Assembly: GCA_910588335.1 (NCBI GenBank)
Contig: CAJUQV010000017.1
Location: 6,004-70,003 of the forward strand
Reading direction: 5' to 3'
Length of the DNA stretch: 64,000 bases
From: an uncultured Ruminiclostridium sp.
GTDB lineage: Bacteria > Bacillota > Clostridia > Oscillospirales > Ruminococcaceae
Positions 1-7,138 of this stretch are shown one piece after another; position 1 is the stretch's first letter; each line of letters starts with the position of its first letter. The notes under the pieces are model-generated. The model saw only the letters and a list, made by a program, of their open reading frames with translations. It made no database searches and was not told the origin of the DNA. The position numbers were made by a program, and so were the translations under genes.

Positions 1-327
1 TCAAAGTGGATAGAAACCGACCGCATCTTCACAAAATGGAACGGCTTGACACTTGACCGTTCAGCACCTGGATATTTCTTCAAGCAGTTTTGCAAGAGAA
101 CAGGTATGCGGTACGTATCAAACCACTCTATGCGTCATTTAAATGCTTCGCTTCTTATCAATGCGGGTGTAGATGTAAAGACTGTGCAAAGCTGTTTAGG
201 GCATTCCACGCCGACAACAACTTTATCGGTCTATTTGCACACGTTCCAGACAGCACAGGCTGCTGCAATGGAGGCAGTAGCAGAGGCACTTCCGCTAACT
301 TGTTCCAATGACGGGAAAAGTGCATAG
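1..327 (+). CDS. Tyrosine recombinase/integrase, C-terminal part (5' end outside window)
   Basis: The frame is open from base 1 to a TAG at 325-327, so only the last 108 residues are present. The segment carries the C-terminal tyrosine-recombinase signature: an SMRHLNASLL stretch (the HxxR-type box), a LGHSTPTTTLSVYLH stretch (the second His and the catalytic-Tyr region), then a short helical tail. This is the catalytic end of a phage/ICE-type integrase that cuts and rejoins attachment sites. The gene ends about 150 bp from the 3' end of tRNA-Leu, the usual arrangement for an element integrated at a tRNA gene. Two direct AAGTTACA repeats lie just past the stop (334-341, 344-351). The identity of the element cannot be read from this fragment. 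Confidence 0.85.
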   Translation, partial: SKWIETDRIFTKWNGLTLDRSAPGYFFKQFCKRTGMRYVSNHSMRHLNASLLINAGVDVKTVQSCLGHSTPTTTLSVYLHTFQTAQAAAMEAVAEALPLTCSNDGKSA

Positions 328-435
328 TACCACAAGTTACATAAAGTTACAAGAAAAAATTTTACTTCTTCGTGGTCATTAGAAAATTTTTAGAATAAAG
401 ACCATTCAATGACCAAATGCGGCTAAAAACAAAAA

Positions 436-479
436 ATCATCTCTGCAGACGCCGATTTTACGGGCTTTGCGGAGATGAT
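436..479 (-). terminator. Terminator of tRNA-Leu
   Basis: Reading on the minus strand, the sequence just past the tRNA 3' end forms an ATCATCTC...GAGATGAT stem extended by a few pairs, followed by a T-rich run. The position directly downstream of the tRNA supports a factor-independent terminator. Confidence 0.65.
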
Positions 480-481
480 AA

Positions 482-568
482 TGGTGCCGCTGACCGGACT
501 TGAACCGGTACGGTATCGCTACCGAGGGATTTTAAGTCCCTTGTGTCTGCCTATTCCACCACAGCGGC
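482..568 (-). tRNA. tRNA-Leu (anticodon TAA)
   Basis: On the minus strand the gene starts GCCGCTG and ends CAGCGGC-A-CCA, a perfect 7-bp acceptor stem with encoded CCA. The anticodon loop CTTAAAA gives anticodon TAA. The 87-nt length and the extra arm between anticodon and T stems are those of a class II (leucine) tRNA. The T arm carries GGTTCAAGTCC. The gene has its own promoter (583-611). Its 3' end faces the truncated integrase, making it a candidate attachment site. Confidence 0.95.
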
Positions 569-582
569 ATTTGACCTTAAAT

Positions 583-611
583 ATTATACTGCATTATTTA
601 TAAAATGTCAA
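583..611 (-). promoter_or_regulatory. Sigma-A promoter of tRNA-Leu
   Basis: On the minus strand TTGACA (606-611) is followed after exactly 17 bp by TATAAT (583-588), about 15 bp before the mature tRNA 5' end. Confidence 0.85.
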
Positions 612-810
612 GCTTTTTTAAAGAAATACATTGAATTTATTTTATAATTTTATGTAATAATATAACTGTTTAATAAAACAAAAAAGCTTTAACATAAATT
701 GTGGACAGGCGTATTTTGTAAAAACGCAATTTATAAACTTTATGCGTTTGCTTATTTATCGACTGTGTAAACTGCACGTTCCGTTTTTTTGACGGATATT
801 TATTTTAAAA

Positions 811-975
811 CGTATTCACATAGAATAAGCACACGTCTTTTCGGCAAATTTTCCCGATAACTTCGTCAAAATTTGCTGACGCTCTTATCGCGCAAGCTGC
901 CCGCCTGCGAAACTTTTATTTGTTTTCGGAAAAATTATGCTCGAAAATCCGCACGCTTCTCCTATGAAAACATGT
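811..975. repeat. Dispersed TIR repeat family R2, full-length copy
   Basis: This non-coding stretch has imperfect inverted ends about 40 bp long. The left end reads TTCACATAGAATAAGCAC then CTTTTCGGCAAATTTT. The right end, read on the minus strand, is TGTTTTCATAGGAGAAGCG then GGATTTTCGAGCATAATTT. The same ends recur at 47185-47301, and single ends at 52463-52500 and 56307-56350. No convincing gene lies inside. It looks like a miniature inverted-repeat (MITE-like) element. The 570-810 stretch beside it holds the tRNA promoter and otherwise nothing I recognise. Confidence 0.6.
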
Positions 976-977
976 TC

Positions 978-1631
978 TTAATTTATGCTTGTATCGCGGG
1001 TGTTTGCGGCTTGCAGTTCACCTTTTCGCAATTTCAAAATGACGTCGGCTTGATTTGCAAGGTCATTTGAATGAGTTACGATTATAACGCACTTATTCAT
1101 TTGGTGAGCACATTCCTTTAAAATAGCGGCAATCTCAATGGCCGTATCTTCGTCAAGATTTCCGGTAGGTTCATCCGCAAGGATAACACCGGCGTCGGAA
1201 GCCAGCGCACGGGCAATCGCCACCCGCTGCTGCTGACCGCCCGAAAGCTTCAGCACATTTCGCTTCGCTTCTTCCTTGGTAAGCCCTAAACGTTCTAAAA
1301 TCGGCAGAGGTTGTAATTTTGAAGTCAGAGTTACATTTTCTATAGGCGTCATATAATCAATCAGATTATAATTCTGAAAAATAAATGACACATTGTTCTG
1401 ACGATGTCGGGCAAGTCCATTTTTTTCAATGTCTTCGCCTTTAAACAATATCTGTCCGCCGGAAGGGCTGTCCAATCCCCCCAACAGGGAAAGCAAGGTC
1501 GTCTTACCACATCCGGACGGACCGACAATCGCATAGATTTTTCCCGTTTCAAATTCTGCGGATACATTTTTAAGAACGGTTTTGTTTTCTTCATAGGAAT
1601 ATTTGACGTTACAGGTTTTGATTATACTCAT
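978..1631 (-). CDS. ABC transporter ATP-binding protein, MacB/LolD-like
   Basis: This 217-aa cytoplasmic ATPase powers the exporter formed with the two FtsX-type permeases encoded just upstream. Walker A GPSGCGKT is at residues 37-44, followed by a Q-loop (FQNYNLID), the signature LSGGQQQRVAIARAL, and Walker B with D-loop (ILADEPTGNLDE), then the H-loop THS. Length and motif order match the MacB/LolD/FtsE group, whose members drive mechanotransmission, lipoprotein or peptide export, rather than importers. The start follows AAGGAGG with good spacing. It is the last gene of a three-gene operon, 13 bp after the permease. Substrate unknown; an antimicrobial-peptide or cell-envelope role is a family-based guess. 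Confidence 0.9.
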   Translation of the reverse strand: MSIIKTCNVKYSYEENKTVLKNVSAEFETGKIYAIVGPSGCGKTTLLSLLGGLDSPSGGQILFKGEDIEKNGLARHRQNNVSFIFQNYNLIDYMTPIENVTLTSKLQPLPILERLGLTKEEAKRNVLKLSGGQQQRVAIARALASDAGVILADEPTGNLDEDTAIEIAAILKECAHQMNKCVIIVTHSNDLANQADVILKLRKGELQAANTRDTSIN

Positions 1632-1644
1632 TTAATCGTCCTCC

Positions 1645-2952
1645 TTAACTCATTTTCGCAAGAATGTCTTTTGGCTTGGAACGAACAACGGTCCACGAAG
1701 AAGCAATAACCGCTGTTGTAATCAGCAAAATGCCGATTATATATAATGGGAGCAGATAGGCTGCGTCAATCCGTACATTTATGTTGGCAGTTCCGGTTGT
1801 CACTCTTGACGCCAAAAAGGCTCCTGCCCTTTCCGCTGTCAGATTACTGAGCGGTATAGAAGCCGCAAACGAAATAACCGTTACTGCGAAAGTTTCGGCA
1901 AATAGCTGCAAAATTATATTTGCCTTGCTTTTTCCGATGGAAAGCAAGATTCCGATTTCTTTTTTTCGCCCTCTGATCTGGATTGTCAGAAGAAGGGTCA
2001 GTATAACAACGCTTACTGCCGAAATAATGATAATTGTTGTATTTACTAATTTTTCAAGGGAATCCAAAGGAGCGGATACAATATCATATTCATCGGTATC
2101 TATGGAAAGCTTTAAAGTTTTTCCTTTAATCTCCGGCAAAGCGGAAATTTTATTGTAGACATTCTGTATACCGAGGGGGTCTTCCACAAAAATGGTTAAC
2201 TGCTGGTAAAAATCCGTATCGCCCATATCTTTGAAAATGTCCTGCCATCCCGCATAATCTATATATCCCATATTTGCCGGAATATCGCTTATGGTGTACG
2301 CCTCTCCGGAAATGCCTTCGGCGCCGTCGAAAATTCCTACTATTTTAAACTCGGCTATTGAATCAGAATCCAGCGAATACATTTTAATTTTATCTTCAAC
2401 GGACAGCTTATTATATTCGGCAAGTTCTTTTGATATCAAACAGGTGTATTTATCGTCGGCGGTAATATGCCTGCCTGCTATCAATTTATATTTGCCGCTT
2501 TGGAAAGCCCTGCATTTTTCTGTGGACAATGTGACGGTATAACTTGATGATTCACCGTATGGCGTATAGCTTAAATCAAAAGCGGCGGGCAGATATTTGA
2601 AATTAACGCCCGCGCCGAAATAAGACTCCGCTTCCTCTACATTGTAATCTGCAACGCCCTCAACTTTTTTGATTGCTTCTACTATTTCCTGCGTTATCTG
2701 ATCGCCGTTATATGTATAAGCCGTTCCCCATTCGTATTGCTCAGACCCCCCCATGTGACCCTCCATGTCAATATCAAGTATGATTTTTCCGCCTACGGCG
2801 GTTCTTACATCCGCCGTTGCTCCTTTGGCTGCGTCACGGACGGCGATTCCGGTCAATATAAAAGCCGCGATAATCGTCAGTACAAGAAATAATATAATTG
2901 TTTTAAACCGTTGTCTTAAACAGTACAGAACCGCTCTTTTTATAAAACTCAT
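1645..2952 (-). CDS. FtsX-like ABC transporter permease
   Basis: This 435-aa membrane protein has one N-terminal membrane segment (about residues 17-38) and a large extracytoplasmic domain of roughly 260 residues (MacB periplasmic-core-like). Three membrane segments follow near residues 305-330, 350-375 and 395-420, the FtsX/MacB layout. A conserved RGRKKEIGILLSIG stretch, the cytoplasmic loop contacting the ATPase, precedes the second segment. The start has an AGGAGG site. It probably pairs with the permease encoded 11 bp upstream to form a heterodimer; both end in a similar K-P-K-D/E-I-L-x-K-M tail, which suggests an old duplication. Substrate not determinable. Confidence 0.88.
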   Translation of the reverse strand: MSFIKRAVLYCLRQRFKTIILFLVLTIIAAFILTGIAVRDAAKGATADVRTAVGGKIILDIDMEGHMGGSEQYEWGTAYTYNGDQITQEIVEAIKKVEGVADYNVEEAESYFGAGVNFKYLPAAFDLSYTPYGESSSYTVTLSTEKCRAFQSGKYKLIAGRHITADDKYTCLISKELAEYNKLSVEDKIKMYSLDSDSIAEFKIVGIFDGAEGISGEAYTISDIPANMGYIDYAGWQDIFKDMGDTDFYQQLTIFVEDPLGIQNVYNKISALPEIKGKTLKLSIDTDEYDIVSAPLDSLEKLVNTTIIIISAVSVVILTLLLTIQIRGRKKEIGILLSIGKSKANIILQLFAETFAVTVISFAASIPLSNLTAERAGAFLASRVTTGTANINVRIDAAYLLPLYIIGILLITTAVIASSWTVVRSKPKDILAKMS

Positions 2953-2963
2953 TTTAAATCCTC

Positions 2964-4325
2964 CTAAGCCATTTTTGACAGAATTTCTTTCGGTTTAAGC
3001 CTCATGATCATAATCGACGACGCAAAAACCGAAGCCGCCGTCACGATAAGCTGGCACACATAAATAAGCAATGTTTCCATGGCGTTCAGCTTCAAATAGT
3101 TTTCCGCCCGAACACTGCTCTTTATTCCTGCGGACAGGGTTTCATCATTTAAAAGATTGGGCTGCAATCCGCCGAACAGATTGTGCTCCAAAAAGCCGAT
3201 TACACCGAAAGACGCGGCATAGGATAAAAGCATTGCGAATATCGCAACCGACAGCACTTCCAGCAGAAATCCGGCCATTATATCCCCTTTTGATATTCCC
3301 GCCGCAAGAAGAACGCCCGCTTCCTGCATTCTGCCGCGCATCCGCATTGTCAGGAGCAATGTTAAAAATACCGCGCTGACAGATGACACGGCTACAAGCA
3401 GTATTTTCACCAAATCACCCAGTGATATTAACCGATCGGCTATTTTTGAATATTGAAAATCGTTGGTACGGATAAAATGCGCTGTCCAATCAATGGAATC
3501 CAATAACTGAACATTTCGGGTTAAATCGTCAAGTTTGGCGGGATCGGTAATGTAAAAGTCAACTTCTCCCGTATAAACGCCTTTTTCACTTTCTTCCAGC
3601 TTGTCCAAAACGTCAAGGCTCGCATATATCCCGTTCTCGGCGACGCTCGGCGTAGGTTTAACGGCGTTATCTCCGATATTGAGTTTATATATTCCCGATA
3701 TCTCCACTTGAACGTAAGCGGTTTTAACCGATATTTCATCGATATATTCTCCGTCGGACTTACCGAGTTTTGCGTGAGTCAGCGTCAGCTTGTCTCCCAC
3801 CGAAAGCCGATTGTTATTTGCCAGTCCTTCACTGATGAGAATTTTTCCGCTATCGGCGGCGGTAATATGTTTTCCTTCCGTCAGCACGGCGGCTCCGTCC
3901 GTGAAATCCGGAGCGAGAGCGGACAAGCGAAGTCCCGTCACTTTTCCCATGTTGCTTTCTTCGGTATGCTTATCACCGGGAATAAATTGAAGCTTATCGC
4001 CTTTGACCATACCGTAATTTATGGGATTCCAATACTTGATTTCCCCCGTAAGCATAATTTCATCTATTTGTTTTTGGGTAATGTTGACGCTGTTTTCCTT
4101 CACCTCCGTTTCTCCGTTCCGATTCGTTGACACTTCGGTTTTTGCTCTTATGTAAAAAGCCGCTCCGACAGAAGTCCGTATATCTTTCGATAACCTTTCG
4201 GAAGCGTTTAAAACGCCGAAGCATGAAATCAGAAAAACCGCAACTGTAAATATCACCAAAAACAGGCTTAAGGTTTTTCCTTTTTTGCGTGATATATAAA
4301 GCATAGCTCTTTGTGTATATTTCAT
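2964..4325 (-). CDS. FtsX-like ABC transporter permease (paralogue)
   Basis: This 453-aa protein is the first gene of the exporter operon. It has an N-terminal membrane segment (about 17-40), a large soluble domain, then three C-terminal membrane segments. The loop MRMRGRMQEAGVLLAAG matches the FtsX-type motif of its neighbour, and the C-terminus ends LKPKEILSKMA, nearly the same as the other permease. The start follows AAAGGAG at a slightly long distance. Upstream are a 9-bp terminator-like stem with a T-run and two TTTGATTAG direct repeats (4367-4375, 4400-4408). These could be an attenuator and a regulator site, but no two-component gene pair is adjacent. Confidence 0.87.
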   Translation of the reverse strand: MKYTQRAMLYISRKKGKTLSLFLVIFTVAVFLISCFGVLNASERLSKDIRTSVGAAFYIRAKTEVSTNRNGETEVKENSVNITQKQIDEIMLTGEIKYWNPINYGMVKGDKLQFIPGDKHTEESNMGKVTGLRLSALAPDFTDGAAVLTEGKHITAADSGKILISEGLANNNRLSVGDKLTLTHAKLGKSDGEYIDEISVKTAYVQVEISGIYKLNIGDNAVKPTPSVAENGIYASLDVLDKLEESEKGVYTGEVDFYITDPAKLDDLTRNVQLLDSIDWTAHFIRTNDFQYSKIADRLISLGDLVKILLVAVSSVSAVFLTLLLTMRMRGRMQEAGVLLAAGISKGDIMAGFLLEVLSVAIFAMLLSYAASFGVIGFLEHNLFGGLQPNLLNDETLSAGIKSSVRAENYLKLNAMETLLIYVCQLIVTAASVFASSIMIMRLKPKEILSKMA

Positions 4326-4366
4326 TTAAACTCTTCAGCTCCTTTCCGCAATCTATCATACATCAG

Positions 4367-4458
4367 TTTGATTAGTTTTTGGTTTGCTTTTTATATGACT
4401 TTGATTAGATTGTAAAAAAAGGGTAAAAAAATTTGATACGGTAAACTCCTTTACCCTT
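4367..4458 (-). promoter_or_regulatory. Upstream region of ABC operon: direct repeats and attenuator-like hairpin
   Basis: Two identical TTTGATTAG boxes lie 33 bp apart, about three helical turns (4367-4375 and 4400-4408). Further upstream a perfect 9-bp stem (4419-4427 with 4450-4458) is followed on the minus strand by seven T residues, a terminator shape pointing into the ABC operon. Regulation by a DNA-binding activator plus transcription attenuation is inferred from layout only. Confidence 0.35.
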
Positions 4459-4525
4459 CAATAAAAACCTTGTGATTATCAGATTTTACGGAAGCAAATC
4501 AACGGATACTTGATTTCCAAACAAC

Positions 4526-4568
4526 TCTTTAATCAAGGTATTGACTTGATTAAAGATTGGTATTATTT
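4526..4568. repeat. Palindromic repeat family R3, half copy
   Basis: A perfect 12-bp inverted repeat (TCTTTAATCAAG at 4526-4537 with its complement at 4545-4556) runs into ATTGGTATTA. It matches half of the composite elements at 18560-18702 and 23683-23786. Confidence 0.6.
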
Positions 4569-4589
4569 TTAGAAAAAACCGTATAAAAA

Positions 4590-4627
4590 ATTCGGCTGCG
4601 TTTCCCAAAAAGCAAACGCAGCCGAAT
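4590..4627 (-). terminator. Orphan minus-strand terminator (possible small RNA)
   Basis: A perfect 14-bp stem (4590-4603 with 4614-4627) is followed on the minus strand by a T-run. No annotated gene lies upstream of it on that strand before the sigma-factor promoter. The transcript it would end must start in 4630-4900, where a 27-codon minus ORF without a ribosome site is the only reading frame noticed. This may be a small RNA, or a remnant. Confidence 0.45.
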
Positions 4628-4899
4628 ATAAATTTCACAGCCTCATATTGTACAATTCAGCATAACAAAACACAGCATAATAATTTCCCTTCAAACCCAT
4701 ACAATCCCCATCCTACCCCGCCTCATTCCTTCAATCCCCGCCGTTCTTCCGCAATTGTGCGTAATTTTCCGCAGCTCCGTACCTTCCCAATCTCCATTGC
4801 CTTTTGACTCCCATAATTTATAATAGCCTTATCCAAATACAAATTTTATAAATTATTGCCCTAATATTATATTTTTTTATTAAAAATACAAAAAACCTA

Positions 4900-4928
4900 T
4901 TGACTTACGCACAATAATATGTTATACT
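4900..4928 (+). promoter_or_regulatory. Promoter of sigma-factor operon
   Basis: TTGACT (4900-4905), 17 bp, TATACT (4923-4928), about 40-50 bp before the coding start. Confidence 0.75.
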
Positions 4929-4979
4929 AACATAAAATCCTTTAAACATATTTCCCACAAAAGAGAGGTGCGTTATAAA

Positions 4980-5537
4980 GTGCTTTATTTGATGGCTGTC
5001 AACACTCCGGAGGAGGAAGCTTTTATAACAAAACTATACTCGGAATACGAACAGATGATGTACAAGATAGCGTTTAATGTCCTGAAAAACAAATATGACG
5101 CCGAAGATACGGTGCATGAAGCGTTTTTGAATATTATCCGTCAGGATCAGCTCGCTAATCTGAATAAATTACAGAAGTCGAGACTTAAAGCATATCTTAT
5201 CATTACCGTTAAAAATACCGCGTATAAATGTTATAATTCCCGTCGGAGCCGTATAGCCGAAAATATCGAGGATCTGTACTCTCTTAAGGGAGGAGCTTCC
5301 GCTGAGGAAGAGCTGTTTTCCGAATACGAAGCCGAAAATCTTCACAAGGCGCTTAACAAGCTTTTGCCAAACGACTATGATCTGCTTTTCCTTTCGGCCG
5401 TCATGGGTTATTCAATACCCCAAATGGCGGAGCGATTGGAAATATCCGAAAACGCGCTTCGTCAGCGAATGTTCAGGGCAAGACAAAGACTTAAAAAATT
5501 AATGAATGAGGAGGAAACTGTCAATGACAGGAGATGA
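4980..5537 (+). CDS. RNA polymerase sigma factor, sigma-70 family (ECF-like)
   Basis: This protein of about 185 aa would direct RNA polymerase to a small regulon. The sigma region 2 helices are visible (EQMMYKIAFNVLKNKYDAEDTVHEAF), and the C-terminal region 4 helix-turn-helix reads YSIPQMAERLEISENALRQ, joined by an acidic linker. There is no region 1 or 3, as in ECF factors. A GTG at 4968 abuts the AAGAGAGG site and is too close to be used; GTG 4980 (11-nt spacer) or ATG 4992 is more likely. It overlaps a membrane protein gene starting at 5524, the usual sigma/anti-sigma coupling. The inducing signal is unknown. Confidence 0.85.
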   Translation: MLYLMAVNTPEEEAFITKLYSEYEQMMYKIAFNVLKNKYDAEDTVHEAFLNIIRQDQLANLNKLQKSRLKAYLIITVKNTAYKCYNSRRSRIAENIEDLYSLKGGASAEEELFSEYEAENLHKALNKLLPNDYDLLFLSAVMGYSIPQMAERLEISENALRQRMFRARQRLKKLMNEEETVNDRR

Positions 5538-6258
5538 AGCTTTAAAAATGGCGCTTATCGCCCATTACGAGGAATATTATTCACAATACGACGTTCCGGC
5601 CGACGAGAAGCCCCACCGTTTTTCCCTTGCGTACCGTATCAGAAAAAACAGCATTATAAGGCTCGCAAAGAAGCGCTGGGAGCGCCCCGCGCCATGTGTT
5701 CCGTGTAAGCCGTCGGGAATCCTCGTTGCCGAAAGGCACTATATTCCGCTGAAAAAGCTTGCGGCAATGATAGCCGTTATAATATCGGCGGTGTTCTTTA
5801 CAGTAGCGGCGAGTGCGATTTATTTCGGTGCGCGAGGATTTATCTTTGACGTGTATAACACTCATTCGGACGTAAGCGTTGATTTTTCTATGTATGATAT
5901 TAAGGATACGATTGAGGAAGTTTATCGGTTGCCGTTTGAAAGCGGGTACAAGCTTGTTAATGAAGCCGCAAACAAAAGCATAGTGAACTCGCATTATGAA
6001 TGTGGGAATAAGACGGTTGATTTGATACAATATACTAAGTTATTCGCTGAGAATATGATGGCCAATACCGAAAATTCCACGGTCTGTGAGATTGAGGTTA
6101 ATGGCGATGTCGGATTTATGTTGTATCATCAAAGTAAAAATTCTGACAATATTTCTATCATTACATGGGTAAGAGACGGATACGTGTTTGAAATTATGGG
6201 AACAGGCATTGATGGTGAAGAGTTGTTAAAGTTAGCGGAAATTATTGAAATCGAGTAA
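5524..6258 (+). CDS. DUF4367-type membrane protein, likely regulator of the adjacent sigma factor
   Basis: This 244-aa protein starts at ATG 5524, nine bases after GAGGAGG and inside the sigma gene's 3' end, so the two are translationally coupled. Residues 1-75 are cytoplasmic and basic. One membrane segment follows (about 77-100, LAAMIAVIISAVFFTVAASAI). The extracytoplasmic part ends in a DUF4367-like module with a DGYVFEIMGTG stretch and a final EELLKLAEIIEIE helix. Cytosolic head, single span and outer sensor module next to a sigma gene fit an anti-sigma or co-sensor. No classical zinc anti-sigma motif is visible, so the mechanism is inference. Confidence 0.75.
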   Translation: MTGDEALKMALIAHYEEYYSQYDVPADEKPHRFSLAYRIRKNSIIRLAKKRWERPAPCVPCKPSGILVAERHYIPLKKLAAMIAVIISAVFFTVAASAIYFGARGFIFDVYNTHSDVSVDFSMYDIKDTIEEVYRLPFESGYKLVNEAANKSIVNSHYECGNKTVDLIQYTKLFAENMMANTENSTVCEIEVNGDVGFMLYHQSKNSDNISIITWVRDGYVFEIMGTGIDGEELLKLAEIIEIE

Positions 6259-6262
6259 ACAA

Positions 6263-6694
6263 TTAAATTGTGAAATTGCCGCTGTAACTTGTAACCGTTT
6301 CGGTAAAGCCGTTTGAAGCTTCAACGACCAAATCACTTCTGAGCCTATATGTGCCGCTGTTAGATATAGTGGTCGTGTTTGTATAAATATAGGCAAGATT
6401 AGGATTATCGGATTTTTTCGACCATGTATATGAAGTCGAGTACCACTTTCCAATTGAATTTTGCTTCTCAATGGTTTGGGTTATGGATTTCCATTTTTCA
6501 CCCGAAACCACAATTATGGCGCTTTGGCATTCTACGGTATTTCCAGTAACGGATGCGGCAGATGCAGCCTTGCTATTGCAGTCATATAACGGCATAATCC
6601 CGCTGTTGGGTTCATTCCCCTGTGCGTATACCCCTGCGGGCAATGTCGAAGCCATCATAGCCGCCGCCATCAAAACAGAAATAATTTTTTTCAT
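6263..6694 (-). CDS. Small secreted protein, function unknown
   Basis: The 143-aa product begins with a clear signal peptide (MKKIISVLMAAAMMASTLPAGVYA, split by me only for description, cleavage after VYA around residue 24). The mature part of about 119 residues is rich in Ser, Thr, Asn and aromatic residues, with a beta-sandwich-like pattern and a single Cys pair (C39, C56). I recognise no catalytic motif. A purine-rich site (AAAGAAAGG) precedes the start. It converges on the DUF4367 gene with 4 bp between the stops, so it is a separate unit. The leader contains two short stems (GTCCGCC 6735-6741 with GGCGGAC 6666+ side at 6766-6772, and TGCCG/CGGCA). Could be an envelope or stress protein of the sigma regulon; not shown. 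Confidence 0.6.
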   Translation of the reverse strand: MKKIISVLMAAAMMASTLPAGVYAQGNEPNSGIMPLYDCNSKAASAASVTGNTVECQSAIIVVSGEKWKSITQTIEKQNSIGKWYSTSYTWSKKSDNPNLAYIYTNTTTISNSGTYRLRSDLVVEASNGFTETVTSYSGNFTI

Positions 6695-6934
6695 TTTTTA
6701 CCTACCTTTCTTTTTGCCGAAAACCGGCAGACCTGTCCGCCGATTTTTTGGTGTTTTTACCGTGGGGCGGACTTGATTATAGTTAACAGTGGTAAAATCC
6801 AAAAAACGACATTTTGTTACATCTTTTTTTAAAAAATTCCATAATTTTATTGAAATTTGTATAGCTGCATAAAAAACAGGTCGGATAATTGTGCGTTGTG
6901 CCCATTAAAACTTGCGGGGAACAAAAAATCATAC

Positions 6935-6982
6935 TAATAACCATTTTGACACAGGATAAAATCATAGTCAAAATGGTTATTA
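6935..6982. repeat. Perfect 16-bp inverted repeat (hairpin 1)
   Basis: TAATAACCATTTTGAC (6935-6950) pairs perfectly with 6967-6982 across a 16-nt loop. It has no T-run, so it is not an obvious terminator. It lies 10 bp from a second perfect inverted repeat. Confidence 0.75.
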
Positions 6983-6992
6983 CACCCGAAAC

Positions 6993-7042
6993 ACTGTTAA
7001 CCAATTAAAAACCATTTTTCCAATTTTTAATTGGTTAACAGT
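6993..7042. repeat. Perfect 19-bp inverted repeat (hairpin 2)
   Basis: ACTGTTAACCAATTAAAAA (6993-7011) pairs perfectly with 7024-7042 across a 12-nt loop. The core TTAACAGT occurs again at 6783-6790. Operator, cruciform or mobile-element end are all possible; none is shown. The rest of 6695-7138 holds only the leader stems and the NYN gene terminator. Confidence 0.75.
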
Positions 7043-7063
7043 ATCAGTTATATAAAACAAAAA

Positions 7064-7137
7064 GCCCCGCGTTAATACAGGGCAGAAATTATCAATATTC
7101 ACATAATCGCATTCAACAGCAGATAATCATAACGCGG
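7064..7137 (-). terminator. Probable terminator of the NYN gene
   Basis: CCGCGTTA (7067-7074) pairs with TAACGCGG (7130-7137), directly after the stop of the minus-strand gene. It leads into GGGGCTTTTTG on the minus strand. The loop is long, so confidence is moderate. Confidence 0.5.
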
Positions 7138-7138
7138 A

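Noticed and set aside
873..1070. Plus-strand frame of 65 codons over the R2 repeat and the end of the ABC gene
   Set aside because: It crosses an inverted-repeat element and the 3' end of a clear gene, has no good ribosome site and no coding signal.
6783..7004. Minus-strand frame of 73 codons in the secreted-protein/NYN intergenic space
   Set aside because: It runs through a perfect inverted repeat, lacks a ribosome site, and its product is low-complexity hydrophobic without a family pattern.
6783..7042. A MITE ending in TTAACAGT
   Set aside because: The motif occurs in direct rather than inverted orientation at the outer ends, so the segment is not a simple TIR element.
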